64,000 bases of DNA, taken from Streptomyces cellulosae. GTDB lineage: Bacteria > Actinomycetota > Actinomycetes > Streptomycetales > Streptomycetaceae. Positions 53,001 through 60,786 of the stretch are shown here, piece by piece. The stretch is from NCBI GenBank assembly GCA_014655195.1, contig BNBH01000014.1, forward strand, positions 1-64,000. The letters run 5' to 3'. Under the pieces are notes generated by a model, which was not told the origin of the DNA, did no database searches, and saw only the letters and a list, made by a program, of their open reading frames with translations. A program made the translations under genes and the position numbers. Positions within the stretch are counted from its first letter, which is position 1, and each line of letters opens with the position of its first letter.

Positions 53001-53585
53001 CTACTGGGGGGTCTGCTTGGCGCCGAGCAGCACGGTGTCGCGCCCGTCCTCCTCGGCGAGCAGGACCTTGACCGTCTCCCGCAGCGACGTGGGGAGGTTC
53101 TTGCCGACGTAGTCGGCGCGGATGGGCAGTTCGCGGTGGCCGCGGTCGACGAGCACGGCCAGCTGGACCGCGCGGGGGCGGCCGATGTCGTTCAGCGCGT
53201 CGAGGGCGGCGCGGATGGTGCGGCCGGAGAAGAGCACGTCGTCGACGAGGACGACCAGCTTGCCGTCGATGCCGTCACCGGGGATCTCGGTGCGGGCCAG
53301 GGCGCGCGGCGGCTGCAGACGCAGGTCGTCGCGGTACATGGTGATGTCGAGCGAGCCGACCGGGACCTTGCGCTCGGTGATCTGCTCGAGCTTGTCGGCG
53401 AGCCGCCGGGCGAGGAAGACGCCTCGCGTCGGAATGCCGAGGAGCACCACGTCGTCGGCGCCCTTGGCGCGTTCGACGATCTCGTGGGCGATGCGGGTCA
53501 TGACCCGGGCGATGTCGGGGGCCTCGAGAACGGGCCGTGCGTCCGCCTGGGACGCGGGCAGTGGTTGCGGATCGTGCGTGTCCAT
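53001..53585 (-). CDS. pyrR: Pyrimidine operon regulator / uracil phosphoribosyltransferase
   Basis: This 194-residue protein binds pyr mRNA when UMP is abundant and can also act as a weak uracil phosphoribosyltransferase. The PRPP loop is VVLVDDVLFSGRTIRAAL, and the N-terminal part has VMTRIAHEIVERAKGADDVV. It is the first gene of the pyr operon. The RNA motif it should bind is seen in its own leader, immediately before the ribosome binding site (53604-53621), so repression of translation start is likely, as proposed for mycobacteria. Confidence 0.96.
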   Translation of the reverse strand: MDTHDPQPLPASQADARPVLEAPDIARVMTRIAHEIVERAKGADDVVLLGIPTRGVFLARRLADKLEQITERKVPVGSLDITMYRDDLRLQPPRALARTEIPGDGIDGKLVVLVDDVLFSGRTIRAALDALNDIGRPRAVQLAVLVDRGHRELPIRADYVGKNLPTSLRETVKVLLAEEDGRDTVLLGAKQTPQ

Positions 53586-53603
53586 ACGAAACGGACCTCC
53601 TTC

Positions 53604-53621
53604 TCCGCCTCACGGGACGGA
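53604..53621 (-). promoter_or_regulatory. PyrR-binding RNA hairpin in the pyrR leader
   Basis: Minus-strand sequence TCCGTCCCGTGAGGCGGA contains TCCCGTGAGGC (53607-53617), matching the PyrR loop consensus UCCNGNGAGGY, closed by a TCCG/CGGA stem. AAGGAGG, the pyrR ribosome binding site, begins 2 nt later (53596-53602). Binding by PyrR would mask or freeze the ribosome binding site. Confidence 0.7.
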
Positions 53622-53749
53622 CCTTAAAGGACGTCGGATTGCGCCCCTCAGGCTAGCAGGTCGTTTTCCGGCCGCAGCGACACCCCCGATCACCCGGATG
53701 GAGCAACCGATCTTCGCTACCACGGAAGAGTCGGTGTGGACCATTCGGC

Positions 53750-53792
53750 TTGACGCACAAGAGTAACGCTGCGTAACCTCACAGTGAGTTAC
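53750..53792 (+). promoter_or_regulatory. bldD promoter with autoregulatory palindrome
   Basis: TTGACG (53750-53755) and TAACCT (53774-53779) have an 18-bp spacer. GTAACCTCAC-A-GTGAGTTAC (53773-53792) overlaps the -10 and the predicted start and contains the CTCAC/GTGAG core of BldD sites. This agrees with the known autorepression of bldD in S. coelicolor. Confidence 0.8.
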
Positions 53793-53847
53793 CAGCCGCG
53801 CGGCATGGAATCCAGCCATCCGCGTCGACACAGTGCCGGGGAGCTAT

Positions 53848-54351
53848 ATGTCCAGCGAATACGCCAAACAGCTCGGGGCCAAGCTCCGGGCGATCCGCAC
53901 CCAGCAGGGCCTTTCCCTCCACGGTGTCGAGGAGAAGTCCCAGGGCCGCTGGAAGGCGGTCGTGGTCGGTTCGTACGAGCGCGGCGACCGCGCCGTGACC
54001 GTACAGCGCCTCGCGGAGCTGGCGGACTTCTACGGCGTCCCGGTGCAGGAGCTGCTGCCGGGCACGACCCCGGGCGGCGCCGCCGAGCCGCCGCCGAAGC
54101 TGGTCCTGGACCTGGAGCGGCTGGCCACGGTGCCGGCCGAGAAGGCGGGCCCGCTGCAGCGCTACGCGGCGACGATCCAGTCGCAGCGCGGTGACTACAA
54201 CGGCAAGGTGCTGTCGATCCGCCAGGACGACCTGCGCACGCTCGCCGTGATCTACGACCAGTCGCCCTCGGTCCTCACCGAGCAGCTGATCAGCTGGGGC
54301 GTGCTTGACGCGGACGCGCGGCGTGCGGTGGCGTCCCACGAGGACGCGTAG
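53848..54351 (+). CDS. bldD: Developmental master repressor BldD
   Basis: This 167-residue transcription factor represses sporulation genes during vegetative growth. The N-terminal XRE-type HTH is at about 10-70 (LGAKLRAIRTQQGLSLHGVE; VVVGSYERGDRAVTVQRLA). The C-terminal domain (about 80-167) dimerises around tetrameric c-di-GMP; the RGD-D segment QRGDYNGK and the later RQDD match the known signature (RGD-X8-RQDD). The ATG at 53848 gives the family length; a GTG at 53833 is an unsupported alternative. It is transcribed away from pyrR. Confidence 0.98.
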   Translation: MSSEYAKQLGAKLRAIRTQQGLSLHGVEEKSQGRWKAVVVGSYERGDRAVTVQRLAELADFYGVPVQELLPGTTPGGAAEPPPKLVLDLERLATVPAEKAGPLQRYAATIQSQRGDYNGKVLSIRQDDLRTLAVIYDQSPSVLTEQLISWGVLDADARRAVASHEDA

Positions 54352-54377
54352 GCGCTCCGCGGGGGCGCAGAAACGTG

Positions 54378-54425
54378 CCGCCGGGGTGCCGGAACCTTAT
54401 GGGTTCCGGCACCCCGGCGGTTTTT
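54378..54425 (+). terminator. bldD intrinsic terminator
   Basis: A perfect 19-bp stem (54378-54396 with 54402-54420; CCGCCGGGGTGCCGGAACC and its complement) encloses a 5-nt loop and is followed by five T (54421-54425). It is the clearest factor-independent terminator in the window. It lies 26 bp past the bldD stop. Confidence 0.92.
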
Positions 54426-54472
54426 GTCTGCGGGTTGCGGTCGGACGTCGGCCGCGAGCCGTTCGGAGCTGA

Positions 54473-54505
54473 GCGCGCAGTCCCCCGCGCCCCTGACGGG
54501 GCGCC
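54473..54505 (+). repeat. Dispersed gene-end repeat (REP-like), partial copy 3
   Basis: GCGCGCAG and CCCCGCGCCCCTGACGGGGCGCC correspond to the right half of copies 1 and 2 (36686-36743 and 39113-39169). The GCGCCCC/GGGGCGC hairpin ends exactly at the nusB stop (54506), so it probably serves as its terminator. Confidence 0.55.
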
Positions 54506-54940
54506 CTACTGCTCGTCGCGGCGCAGGGAGGGCTTGAGTTCCTTCAGGCGGCCGAGGAGGCCGTTGACGAACGAGGGGGACTCGTCCGTGGAGAACTCCT
54601 TCGCCAGCTGCACCATCTCGTCCAGCACGACCGCGTCCGGGGTCTCGTCGACCCAGATCAGCTCGTACGCGCCGAGCCGCAGGATGCTGCGGTCCACCAC
54701 GGGCATCCGGTCGAGCGTCCAGCCGACCGAGTACTGGGAGATCAGCTCGTCGATGCGCTTCGCGTGCTCCGCGTAGCCCTCGACGAGCTGCATCGTGTAC
54801 TCGCTCACCGGCGGCTGCCGGGGGTCGGTCCGGGAGTGCCGGATCCAGTCGGCGAGGACCGTCAGGACCTCGGTGCCGCGCTGGTCGCCCTCGAAGATGA
54901 TCTGGAAGGCGCGCTTGCGGGCCGTGTTGCGGGCAGCCAC
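54506..54940 (-). CDS. nusB: Transcription antitermination factor NusB
   Basis: This is a 144-residue all-helical RNA-binding protein of the rRNA antitermination complex, partnering NusE (S10). Family segments are ARKRAFQIIFEGDQRG at the N terminus, LDRMPVVDRSILRLGAYEL in the middle and FVNGLLGRLKE near the end. The start is GTG at 54940, two bases after the efp stop, so efp-nusB form an operon. The 3' end abuts a dispersed repeat hairpin. Confidence 0.96.
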   Translation of the reverse strand: MAARNTARKRAFQIIFEGDQRGTEVLTVLADWIRHSRTDPRQPPVSEYTMQLVEGYAEHAKRIDELISQYSVGWTLDRMPVVDRSILRLGAYELIWVDETPDAVVLDEMVQLAKEFSTDESPSFVNGLLGRLKELKPSLRRDEQ

Positions 54941-54942
54941 GG

Positions 54943-55509
54943 TTAGCTGTTCACCCGGCCGAGGTAGTCGCTCGTACGGGTGTCGACCTTGATCTTCTCA
55001 CCGGTGGTGATGAAGAGCGGGACCTGGATCTGGTGGCCGGTCTCCAGCGTGGCGGGCTTGGTGCCGCCGGTGGAGCGGTCGCCCTGGACGCCGGGCTCGG
55101 TCTCCTGGATCGTCAGCTCGACGGCGGCCGGGAGCTCGACGAAGAGCACCTCGCCCTCGTGCTGCGCGACGGTGGCGGTGAAGCCCTCGACGAGGAAGTT
55201 GGCGGCGTCGCCGACGGCCTTGCGGTCGACCATGAGCTGGTCGTAGGTCTCCATGTCCATGAAGACGAAGTAGTCGCCGTCCATGTAGGAGAACTGCATG
55301 TCGCGCTTGTCGACGGTGGCCGTTTCGACCTTGACGCCGGCGTTGAAGGTCTTGTCGACGACCTTGCCGGAGAGCACGTTCTTGAGCTTGGTGCGCACGA
55401 AGGCCGGGCCCTTGCCGGGCTTGACGTGCTGGAACTCGACGACGGACCAGAGCTGGCCGCCTTCGAGCTTGAGCACCATGCCGTTCTTGAGGTCGTTCGT
55501 GGAAGCCAC
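54943..55509 (-). CDS. efp: Elongation factor P
   Basis: This 188-residue translation factor relieves ribosome stalling at proline runs. It has three OB-like domains. The domain I loop reads HVKPGKGPAFVRT with Lys at the tip (K33). Actinobacterial EF-P has this KPGKGPA form, and as far as I recall it works without modification; no PoxA or EarP gene is in the window. The start is GTG at 55509. It is followed by nusB and preceded by the M24-type gene 70 bp upstream, as in many actinobacteria. Confidence 0.96.
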   Translation of the reverse strand: MASTNDLKNGMVLKLEGGQLWSVVEFQHVKPGKGPAFVRTKLKNVLSGKVVDKTFNAGVKVETATVDKRDMQFSYMDGDYFVFMDMETYDQLMVDRKAVGDAANFLVEGFTATVAQHEGEVLFVELPAAVELTIQETEPGVQGDRSTGGTKPATLETGHQIQVPLFITTGEKIKVDTRTSDYLGRVNS

Positions 55510-55579
55510 GGTTGCGGAATCTCCTGGACTGGACTGACGTGGACGACGGCCGGGGCGAGGGCAGGCGCACTGCGCGAGG

Positions 55580-56686
55580 TCAGAGCGCGAGCAGCTCCTT
55601 GGTCGTGATGGTGAGTAGCTCGGGTCCGCCGTCCGCCTCGGGGCGCACGACGAGCGTGTCATCGATCCGGACGCCGCCCCGGCCGGGGAGGTGGACCCCC
55701 GGCTCGACGGTGACCGGCACGCAAGCGTCCAGTTTACCCATGGCCGCCGGGGTCAATTGAGGGTCCTCGTCGATTTCCAGTCCGACGCCGTGACCTGTGA
55801 GGACGGGAAGCGCCTCCGCGTACCCGGCGGAGTCCAGCACCTGGCGGGCCGCGCGGTCCACGTCACGGCACGCGGCGCCGGGCGCCAGGGACTCGCGTCC
55901 CGCACGCTGGGCGGAGAACACCAGGTCGTACAGCTCGATCTGCCAGTCGGCCGGGGCGGTGCCGATGACGAAGGTGCGGCCGATCTCGCAGCGGTAGCCG
56001 CGGTAGGTGGCGCCGAGGCAGACGGAGAGGAAGTCGCCCTCCTCCACCCGGCGGTCGGTGGGCCGGTGGCCGGGGCGTCCCGCGTGGGGTCCGGTGGCGA
56101 CGGAGGTGGGGAAGGCCGGGCCGTCGGCGCCGTGGTCGACCAGGCGGCGCTCCAGCTCCAGGGCGAGGTGGCGTTCGGTGCGGCCGACCAGGATGGACTC
56201 CAGGAGTTCGCCCAGGGCCTGGTCGGCGATCTCCGCGCCGATGCGGAGACAGGAGATCTCCTCCTCGTCCTTGACCACACGCAGCTGTTCGACCGCGCCG
56301 CCGACGCCGGTGAGGCGCAGCCGGGGGGCGGACTCGCGGATGGCGCGGTGCCGGGTGACGGTGAGGTGGTGCTCCTCCACGGCGAGCGCGTCGACGCCCT
56401 GGCCGACCGCGAGGTTCGCGGCCTCCACGGCGGGGTCGCCGCCGATGCCGGTCATGACGTGCAGGCGCAGCGCCTCGTCGGGGCGGTTGTGGGGGACGCG
56501 GTCGTCCGGGGGCTCCGCGCACACCAGTACGTCCTCGGTCCTGCCGAGCAGCAGCACGGCGTTCTCGGGGGCGGCGCCGGACAGGTAGCGGACGTTGGCG
56601 GGCCGGGACACCAGCGCGGCGGTGCTGCCGCTCGCGTTGCAGCGTTCCCGGAGGCGCGTCCGGCGGACCGCGTAGACCTCAGACAT
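55580..56686 (-). CDS. M24 (aminopeptidase P/prolidase-like) protein with altered metal site
   Basis: This is a 368-residue pita-bread-fold protein with an N-terminal creatinase-like domain (about 5-130) and a C-terminal M24 domain (about 140-360). In Xaa-Pro peptidases five residues (D, D, H, E, E) bind two metals. Here the corresponding positions are C223 (SVCLGA), E234 (RCEIGRTF), H299 (TGHGVGLE), E328 (TVEPG) and D342 or D343 (VRIDDT). Only His and one Glu are conserved, so peptidase activity is doubtful. It could use another metal geometry or none, like creatinase. It lies upstream of efp on the same strand, possibly co-transcribed. Confidence 0.85.
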   Translation of the reverse strand: MSEVYAVRRTRLRERCNASGSTAALVSRPANVRYLSGAAPENAVLLLGRTEDVLVCAEPPDDRVPHNRPDEALRLHVMTGIGGDPAVEAANLAVGQGVDALAVEEHHLTVTRHRAIRESAPRLRLTGVGGAVEQLRVVKDEEEISCLRIGAEIADQALGELLESILVGRTERHLALELERRLVDHGADGPAFPTSVATGPHAGRPGHRPTDRRVEEGDFLSVCLGATYRGYRCEIGRTFVIGTAPADWQIELYDLVFSAQRAGRESLAPGAACRDVDRAARQVLDSAGYAEALPVLTGHGVGLEIDEDPQLTPAAMGKLDACVPVTVEPGVHLPGRGGVRIDDTLVVRPEADGGPELLTITTKELLAL

Positions 56687-56789
56687 GGTTCGAGCGTAGG
56701 AGCGGCCGCGGGATGTCGCCGGTCGAGCGGGGCCGACCGGGGGCAGCGCGGCCGCTCCGCGCCGGGCCTGGTGCCCTGGGAGACGCGTG

Positions 56790-57635
56790 TCACCACTTCG
56801 GGGGGCTGGCGATCGCCCGGGTGAGGACGTCGTCGAGGACGCGGGCCGTCTCCGGCACGTCGAGCTGGGAGTTGTCGATGATCGGCAGCCCCGAGCCGTA
56901 CCAGCCGGCCATGCGGCCGTGGATGCGGGCGACCTCCTCGTCGCCGAGGCGGCGGTTGCCGGTGCGCTCCGCGTTGCGCTCCAGGACGACGTCCAGGCCG
57001 GGCAGCAGGACGACGGGCAGCAGGCCGGGGCCGACGTGCCGCTTCCAGCCGCCGAGGCCGACGACCGGACGGTCCGGGAAGACCGCGTCGTCGAGGATGC
57101 AGGAGATGCCGTTGGCGAGGAAGTTGCGGGCGGCGAAGCCGCAGGTGCGGCGGGCCAGCCGGTACTGCGCCTCGGAGTTGTCGTTCCACCCGGTCTGCGG
57201 GTCGGCGAAGCCGGAGCGAACCCATTCGCGGACGTCGTCGAGGCTGATGTGCGCCGTGGGTACGCGCCGGTGGTCCGCCCAGTACTTGGCGACGCTCGTC
57301 TTGCCGGCGCCCGCGGGGCCGATGAGCAGCACGGCGAGGGTCGTCGCGGTCGGGTCGGGGGTGGCCGGGGCCTGCGGCGCACTCGGTATGCCGACCGGGC
57401 CGCCGGGCGGCAGCGTGACATGGCCGGTGGTGTCCGGCGGCGGGGGCATGGAGGCGTGCCGGGGGCCCGCCGGGGGCGGGGGCGCCGGGTAACCGGGGGG
57501 CTGGGTGTGCGCCGGGGCCGCGGGGCCCTGCTGCTGATGCTGACCTGGGTGGTGCGCGGCCGGTGACCAGCCGGCGGCCGGTCCGTGCCCCGGCTGGTGG
57601 GGCGGCGGCAGCGGAGAACCCACTGCGTGCTGCAT
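56790..57635 (-). CDS. P-loop ATP-binding protein with proline-rich N terminus
   Basis: This 281-residue protein has residues 1-98 that are low-complexity and rich in Pro, His, Gln and Gly. The rest is an AAA_33/zeta-type kinase fold with Walker A GPAGAGKTS at 106-113, the DDVREWVRSGF segment and ERNAERTGNRRL, which looks like the lid arginines. It may phosphorylate a small molecule; no antitoxin partner is present, so a toxin role is unlikely. The ATG at 57635 has GGAG nine bases upstream. A GTG at 57671 would add 12 residues but lacks a ribosome binding site. It is the first gene after the aroB terminator. Confidence 0.82.
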   Translation of the reverse strand: MQHAVGSPLPPPHQPGHGPAAGWSPAAHHPGQHQQQGPAAPAHTQPPGYPAPPPPAGPRHASMPPPPDTTGHVTLPPGGPVGIPSAPQAPATPDPTATTLAVLLIGPAGAGKTSVAKYWADHRRVPTAHISLDDVREWVRSGFADPQTGWNDNSEAQYRLARRTCGFAARNFLANGISCILDDAVFPDRPVVGLGGWKRHVGPGLLPVVLLPGLDVVLERNAERTGNRRLGDEEVARIHGRMAGWYGSGLPIIDNSQLDVPETARVLDDVLTRAIASPPKW

Positions 57636-57707
57636 CCGGTGCCACTCCGTCTCGTACAGGCAATGGGTCACTGACAGCGGGGACCGTCCCCGCGTTACCG
57701 AACGGTA

Positions 57708-57745
57708 CCGCCCCCTGCCGTCGTTGTGGGAACGGCCGGGGGCGG
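57708..57745 (-). terminator. Terminator of the aro operon
   Basis: CCGCCCCCTGCCGT (57708-57721) pairs with ACGGCCGGGGGCGG (57732-57745) at 13 of 14 positions with a 10-nt loop. It starts 22 bp past the aroB stop at 57767. Confidence 0.7.
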
Positions 57746-57766
57746 TGATGAGTGCCCGTCAGGCGG

Positions 57767-58915
57767 TTACTGCCCCACCTCGCCGTAGGCGGCCAGCAGG
57801 ACGGTCGGGTCGGGGCCCTCCAGCACGGTGGGCTTGGCGAGCCCGTCGAGGACGACGAAGCGCAGCAGGCTGCCACGGGACTTCTTGTCGACCTTCATGT
57901 TCTCGACCAGCTTGGGCCACTGGTCGTGGCGGTAGTGCAGCGGGAGCCCGACGGACTCGAGGACCGTGCGGTGGCGGTCGGCGGTGGCGTCGTCCAGGCG
58001 GCCGGCGAGGCGGCCCAGTTCGGCGGCGAAGTGCATGCCTACGGCGACGGCGGCGCCGTGCCGCCACTTGTACCGCTCGTTCTTCTCGATGGCGTGGCCG
58101 AGGGTGTGGCCGTAGTTCAGGATCTCGCGGAGGCCGGACTCCTTGAGGTCGCTGGAGACCACGTCGGCCTTCACCTTGATCGAGCGTTCGATCAGCTCGG
58201 CGGTGTGCGGTCCGGCGGGGGTGCGGGCGGCCTCGGGGTCTGACTCGATCAGGTCGAGGATCACCGGGTCGGCGATGAAGCCGGCCTTGATGACCTCGGC
58301 GAGCCCGGACACGTAGTCGTGGACCGGGAGGGAGTCGAGGGCGGCGAGGTCGCAGAGGACTCCGGCGGGCGGGTGGAAGGCGCCGACGAGGTTCTTGCCC
58401 TCGGCGGTGTTGATGCCGGTCTTGCCGCCGACGGCCGCGTCGACCATGCCCAGCACGGTGGTCGGCACGGCGATCCAGCGCACGCCCCGCAGCCAGGTCG
58501 CGGCGACGAAGCCGGCCAGGTCGGTGGTCGCGCCGCCGCCGACGCCGACGACGACGTCGGTGCGGGTGAAGCCGGACTGGCCGAGCGCCTTCCAGCAGTA
58601 GGCGGCGACCTCGGCGGTCTTGGCCTCCTCGGCGTTCGGCACCTGGATGGCGACGGCCTCGTACCCCTGTCCGGCGAGGTCCGCGCGGAGCGCCTCACCG
58701 GTCTCGGCGAGCGCCTCGGGGTGGATGACGGCCACCCGCTGGACCTCGGTGTGGCGCGAAGCGCCTCCGTTGAGGGTGGTGGCGGGCGACGGGTGGGCCT
58801 TGTCGCCGATCAGGCCGGGGAGTTCGCCGAGCAGGTGCCGGCCGACCAGGACGTCGTAGGGCTCGGTGCCCGCCGTGCCCGCGACGTGGATGCGGGTCAC
58901 TGCCTCGTTGCTCAT
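57767..58915 (-). CDS. aroB: 3-dehydroquinate synthase with a repeat-derived insertion
   Basis: This 382-residue NAD-dependent enzyme cyclises DAHP to 3-dehydroquinate. NAD/metal signatures are VGVGGGATTDLAGFVAATWLR, TTVLGMVDAAVGGKTGIN, and HTLGHAIE. It is about 19 residues longer than the form I know from S. coelicolor. The extra block (about 41-58, AHPSPATTLNGGASRHTEV) lies between the first two strands of the N-terminal domain and is encoded by a dispersed 47-49-bp sequence also present in ribBA. It should project as a surface loop, so the enzyme is probably active. It overlaps aroK by 4 bp. Confidence 0.95.
   Translation of the reverse strand: MSNEAVTRIHVAGTAGTEPYDVLVGRHLLGELPGLIGDKAHPSPATTLNGGASRHTEVQRVAVIHPEALAETGEALRADLAGQGYEAVAIQVPNAEEAKTAEVAAYCWKALGQSGFTRTDVVVGVGGGATTDLAGFVAATWLRGVRWIAVPTTVLGMVDAAVGGKTGINTAEGKNLVGAFHPPAGVLCDLAALDSLPVHDYVSGLAEVIKAGFIADPVILDLIESDPEAARTPAGPHTAELIERSIKVKADVVSSDLKESGLREILNYGHTLGHAIEKNERYKWRHGAAVAVGMHFAAELGRLAGRLDDATADRHRTVLESVGLPLHYRHDQWPKLVENMKVDKKSRGSLLRFVVLDGLAKPTVLEGPDPTVLLAAYGEVGQ
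58752..58800 (-). repeat. Dispersed hairpin-bearing repeat, copy inside aroB
   Basis: These 49 bp correspond to 9249-9295 in ribBA with five substitutions and one or two indels. GGCGC-GAA-GCGCC forms a tight hairpin near one end and GGTGGTGGCGGGCGACGGG the other. The insertion keeps the aroB frame. Confidence 0.6.
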
Positions 58916-59424
58916 GCTTCCTTCAGCTCCAGTGCGTCAAGGACCGCCTCGGCGACCTCTTCGGGCGTACGGCCGTCGGTCGGCACGACGGCCGTCGCGG
59001 TCTCCTCGTACAGAGGGCGGCGGGCCTCCATCAGCTCGCGCCACTGCCTGCGCGGGTTGACCGCGAGGAGCGGGCGGGCGGCGCCGAGGCCGGTGCGGCG
59101 GACCGCCTCCTCGACGTCCATCGACAGGTAGACGACCCGCTCCCCGGCGAGCAGCGCGCGGGTGTCCGCGTCGAGGATCGCGCCGCCGCCCAGAGAGAGG
59201 ACGCCGTCGTGCGAGGCGAGCGCCTGCCGCACGGCCTCCTTCTCCAGGGCGCGGAAGGCGGGTTCGCCGTCCTCGACGAAGATGTCGGAGATCTCGCGGC
59301 CCTCGGCGGCGACGATGTCGTCGTCGGTGTCCCGGTAGCCGACGCCGAGACGCTCGGCGAGGAGCTGTCCGACGGTGGACTTGCCGACGCCCATCGGACC
59401 GGTCAGGACGAGGCGCGGGCTCAC
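58912..59424 (-). CDS. aroK: Shikimate kinase
   Basis: This is a 170-residue P-loop kinase that phosphorylates shikimate. Walker A GPMGVGKST is at 9-17. The shikimate-binding DTDDDIVAAEGREISDIF and the LSLGGGAILD segment follow, with the lid region GLGAARPLL. The start is GTG at 59424, overlapping aroC by 4 bp, and its end overlaps aroB by 4 bp, so aroC-aroK-aroB are translationally coupled. Confidence 0.97.
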   Translation of the reverse strand: MSPRLVLTGPMGVGKSTVGQLLAERLGVGYRDTDDDIVAAEGREISDIFVEDGEPAFRALEKEAVRQALASHDGVLSLGGGAILDADTRALLAGERVVYLSMDVEEAVRRTGLGAARPLLAVNPRRQWRELMEARRPLYEETATAVVPTDGRTPEEVAEAVLDALELKEA

Positions 59425-60605
59425 CGGATCGCCAGGTTGTCGAGGTACGAGGTGACGTTGCGGCGGGTCTCGGCGACGCTGTCGCCGCCGAACTTCTCCG
59501 CGACCGCGTCCGCCAGCACCAGGGCGACCATGGCCTCGGCGACGATGCCGGCCGCCGGGACGGCGGAGACGTCGGAGCGCTGGTGGTGGGCCTGCGCGGC
59601 CTCGCCGGTGGTGACGTCCACGGTCTTCAGGGCGCGGGGCACGGTGGCGATGGGCTTCATCGCGGCGCGGACGCGCAGCAGTTCGCCGGTGGACAGGCCG
59701 CCCTCGGTGCCGCCGGCCCGGCCCGAGACCCGCTTGATGCCCTCGGGCGTGTTGACGATCTCGTCGTGGGCCTTGGAGCCGGGCACGCGGGCCAGCTCGA
59801 AGCCGTCGCCGATCTCGACGCCCTTGATGGCCTGGATGCCCATGAGGGCGCCGGCCAGCCGGGCGTCCAGCTTGCGGTCCCAGTGCACGTGCGAGCCGAG
59901 GCCCACGGGGACGCCGTAGGCCAGCACCTCGACGACGCCGCCGAGGGTGTCGCCGTCCTTGTGCGCCTGGTCGACCTCGGCGACCATCGCCTTCGACGTG
60001 TCCGCGTCCAGGCAGCGCAGCGGGTCGGCGTCCAGCTTCTCCACGTCGGCCGGGGTCGGGTACACGCCCTGCGGCGCCTTCACCGAGCACAGCTCGACGA
60101 CGTGGGAGACGATCTCGATGCCGGCCGTCTCCTTGAGGTAGGAACGGGCCACCGCGCCGAGGGCCACGCGGGCGGCGGTCTCACGGGCGGAGGCGCGCTC
60201 CAGGATCGGGCGGGCCTCGTCGAAGCCGTACTTCTGCATGCCGGCGAGGTCGGCGTGGCCGGGACGCGGGCGGGTCAGCGGCGCGTTGCGCGCGAGGCCG
60301 GCCAGCACGTCGGGGTCGACCGGGTCGGCCGCCATGACCTGCTCCCACTTGGGCCACTCGGTGTTGCCCACCATGATCGCGACCGGGGAGCCCAGGGTCA
60401 GTCCGTGCCGGACGCCGCCCAGGAACGTGACCTCGTCCCGCTCGAACTTCATCCGGGCACCGCGACCGTAGCCGAGCCGCCGCCTCGCCAGGTGGTCCGC
60501 CACCATGTCCGTGGTGATCGGCACGCCGGCGGGAAGGCCCTCCAGCGTCGCGACGAGTGCGGGACCGTGGGACTCCCCCGCGGTCAGCCAGCGCAACCTG
60601 CTCAA
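59421..60605 (-). CDS. aroC: Chorismate synthase
   Basis: This 394-residue FMN-dependent enzyme converts EPSP to chorismate, the branch point to aromatic amino acids. Signatures are LTAGESHGPALVATLEGLP at the N terminus, RPGHADLAGMQKYGF, RASARETAARVALGAVA, and the late HHQRSDVSAVPAAGIV. The start is a rare TTG at 60605, decided by the GGAGG seven or eight bases upstream and by the conserved LRWLTAGESHG right after it. It heads the aroC-aroK-aroB group; the promoter lies in the 180 bp before it. Confidence 0.97.
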   Translation of the reverse strand: MSRLRWLTAGESHGPALVATLEGLPAGVPITTDMVADHLARRRLGYGRGARMKFERDEVTFLGGVRHGLTLGSPVAIMVGNTEWPKWEQVMAADPVDPDVLAGLARNAPLTRPRPGHADLAGMQKYGFDEARPILERASARETAARVALGAVARSYLKETAGIEIVSHVVELCSVKAPQGVYPTPADVEKLDADPLRCLDADTSKAMVAEVDQAHKDGDTLGGVVEVLAYGVPVGLGSHVHWDRKLDARLAGALMGIQAIKGVEIGDGFELARVPGSKAHDEIVNTPEGIKRVSGRAGGTEGGLSTGELLRVRAAMKPIATVPRALKTVDVTTGEAAQAHHQRSDVSAVPAAGIVAEAMVALVLADAVAEKFGGDSVAETRRNVTSYLDNLAIR

Positions 60606-60786
60606 CGGTGCTCCTCCGTGTTCGCGCCCCGGTACTGCCCTGCGCACGCTCTTGTTCGCGTACGCGCGCGGCGGGACGGGGTGCGCGGGTCCCGGTCCGC
60701 CGTCCTCCGATCCTCCCACGTCGGGCGCTCCGTCCGGCCGCCGGTCCACCTGACGGACGACTCGGATCACCAGGCGGCAGCGGTGG

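Noticed and set aside
56790..57635. Zeta-toxin type toxin-antitoxin locus
   Set aside because: The kinase fold is similar, but there is no small partner gene on either side, and the proline-rich extension and conserved position argue for a housekeeping or unknown role.
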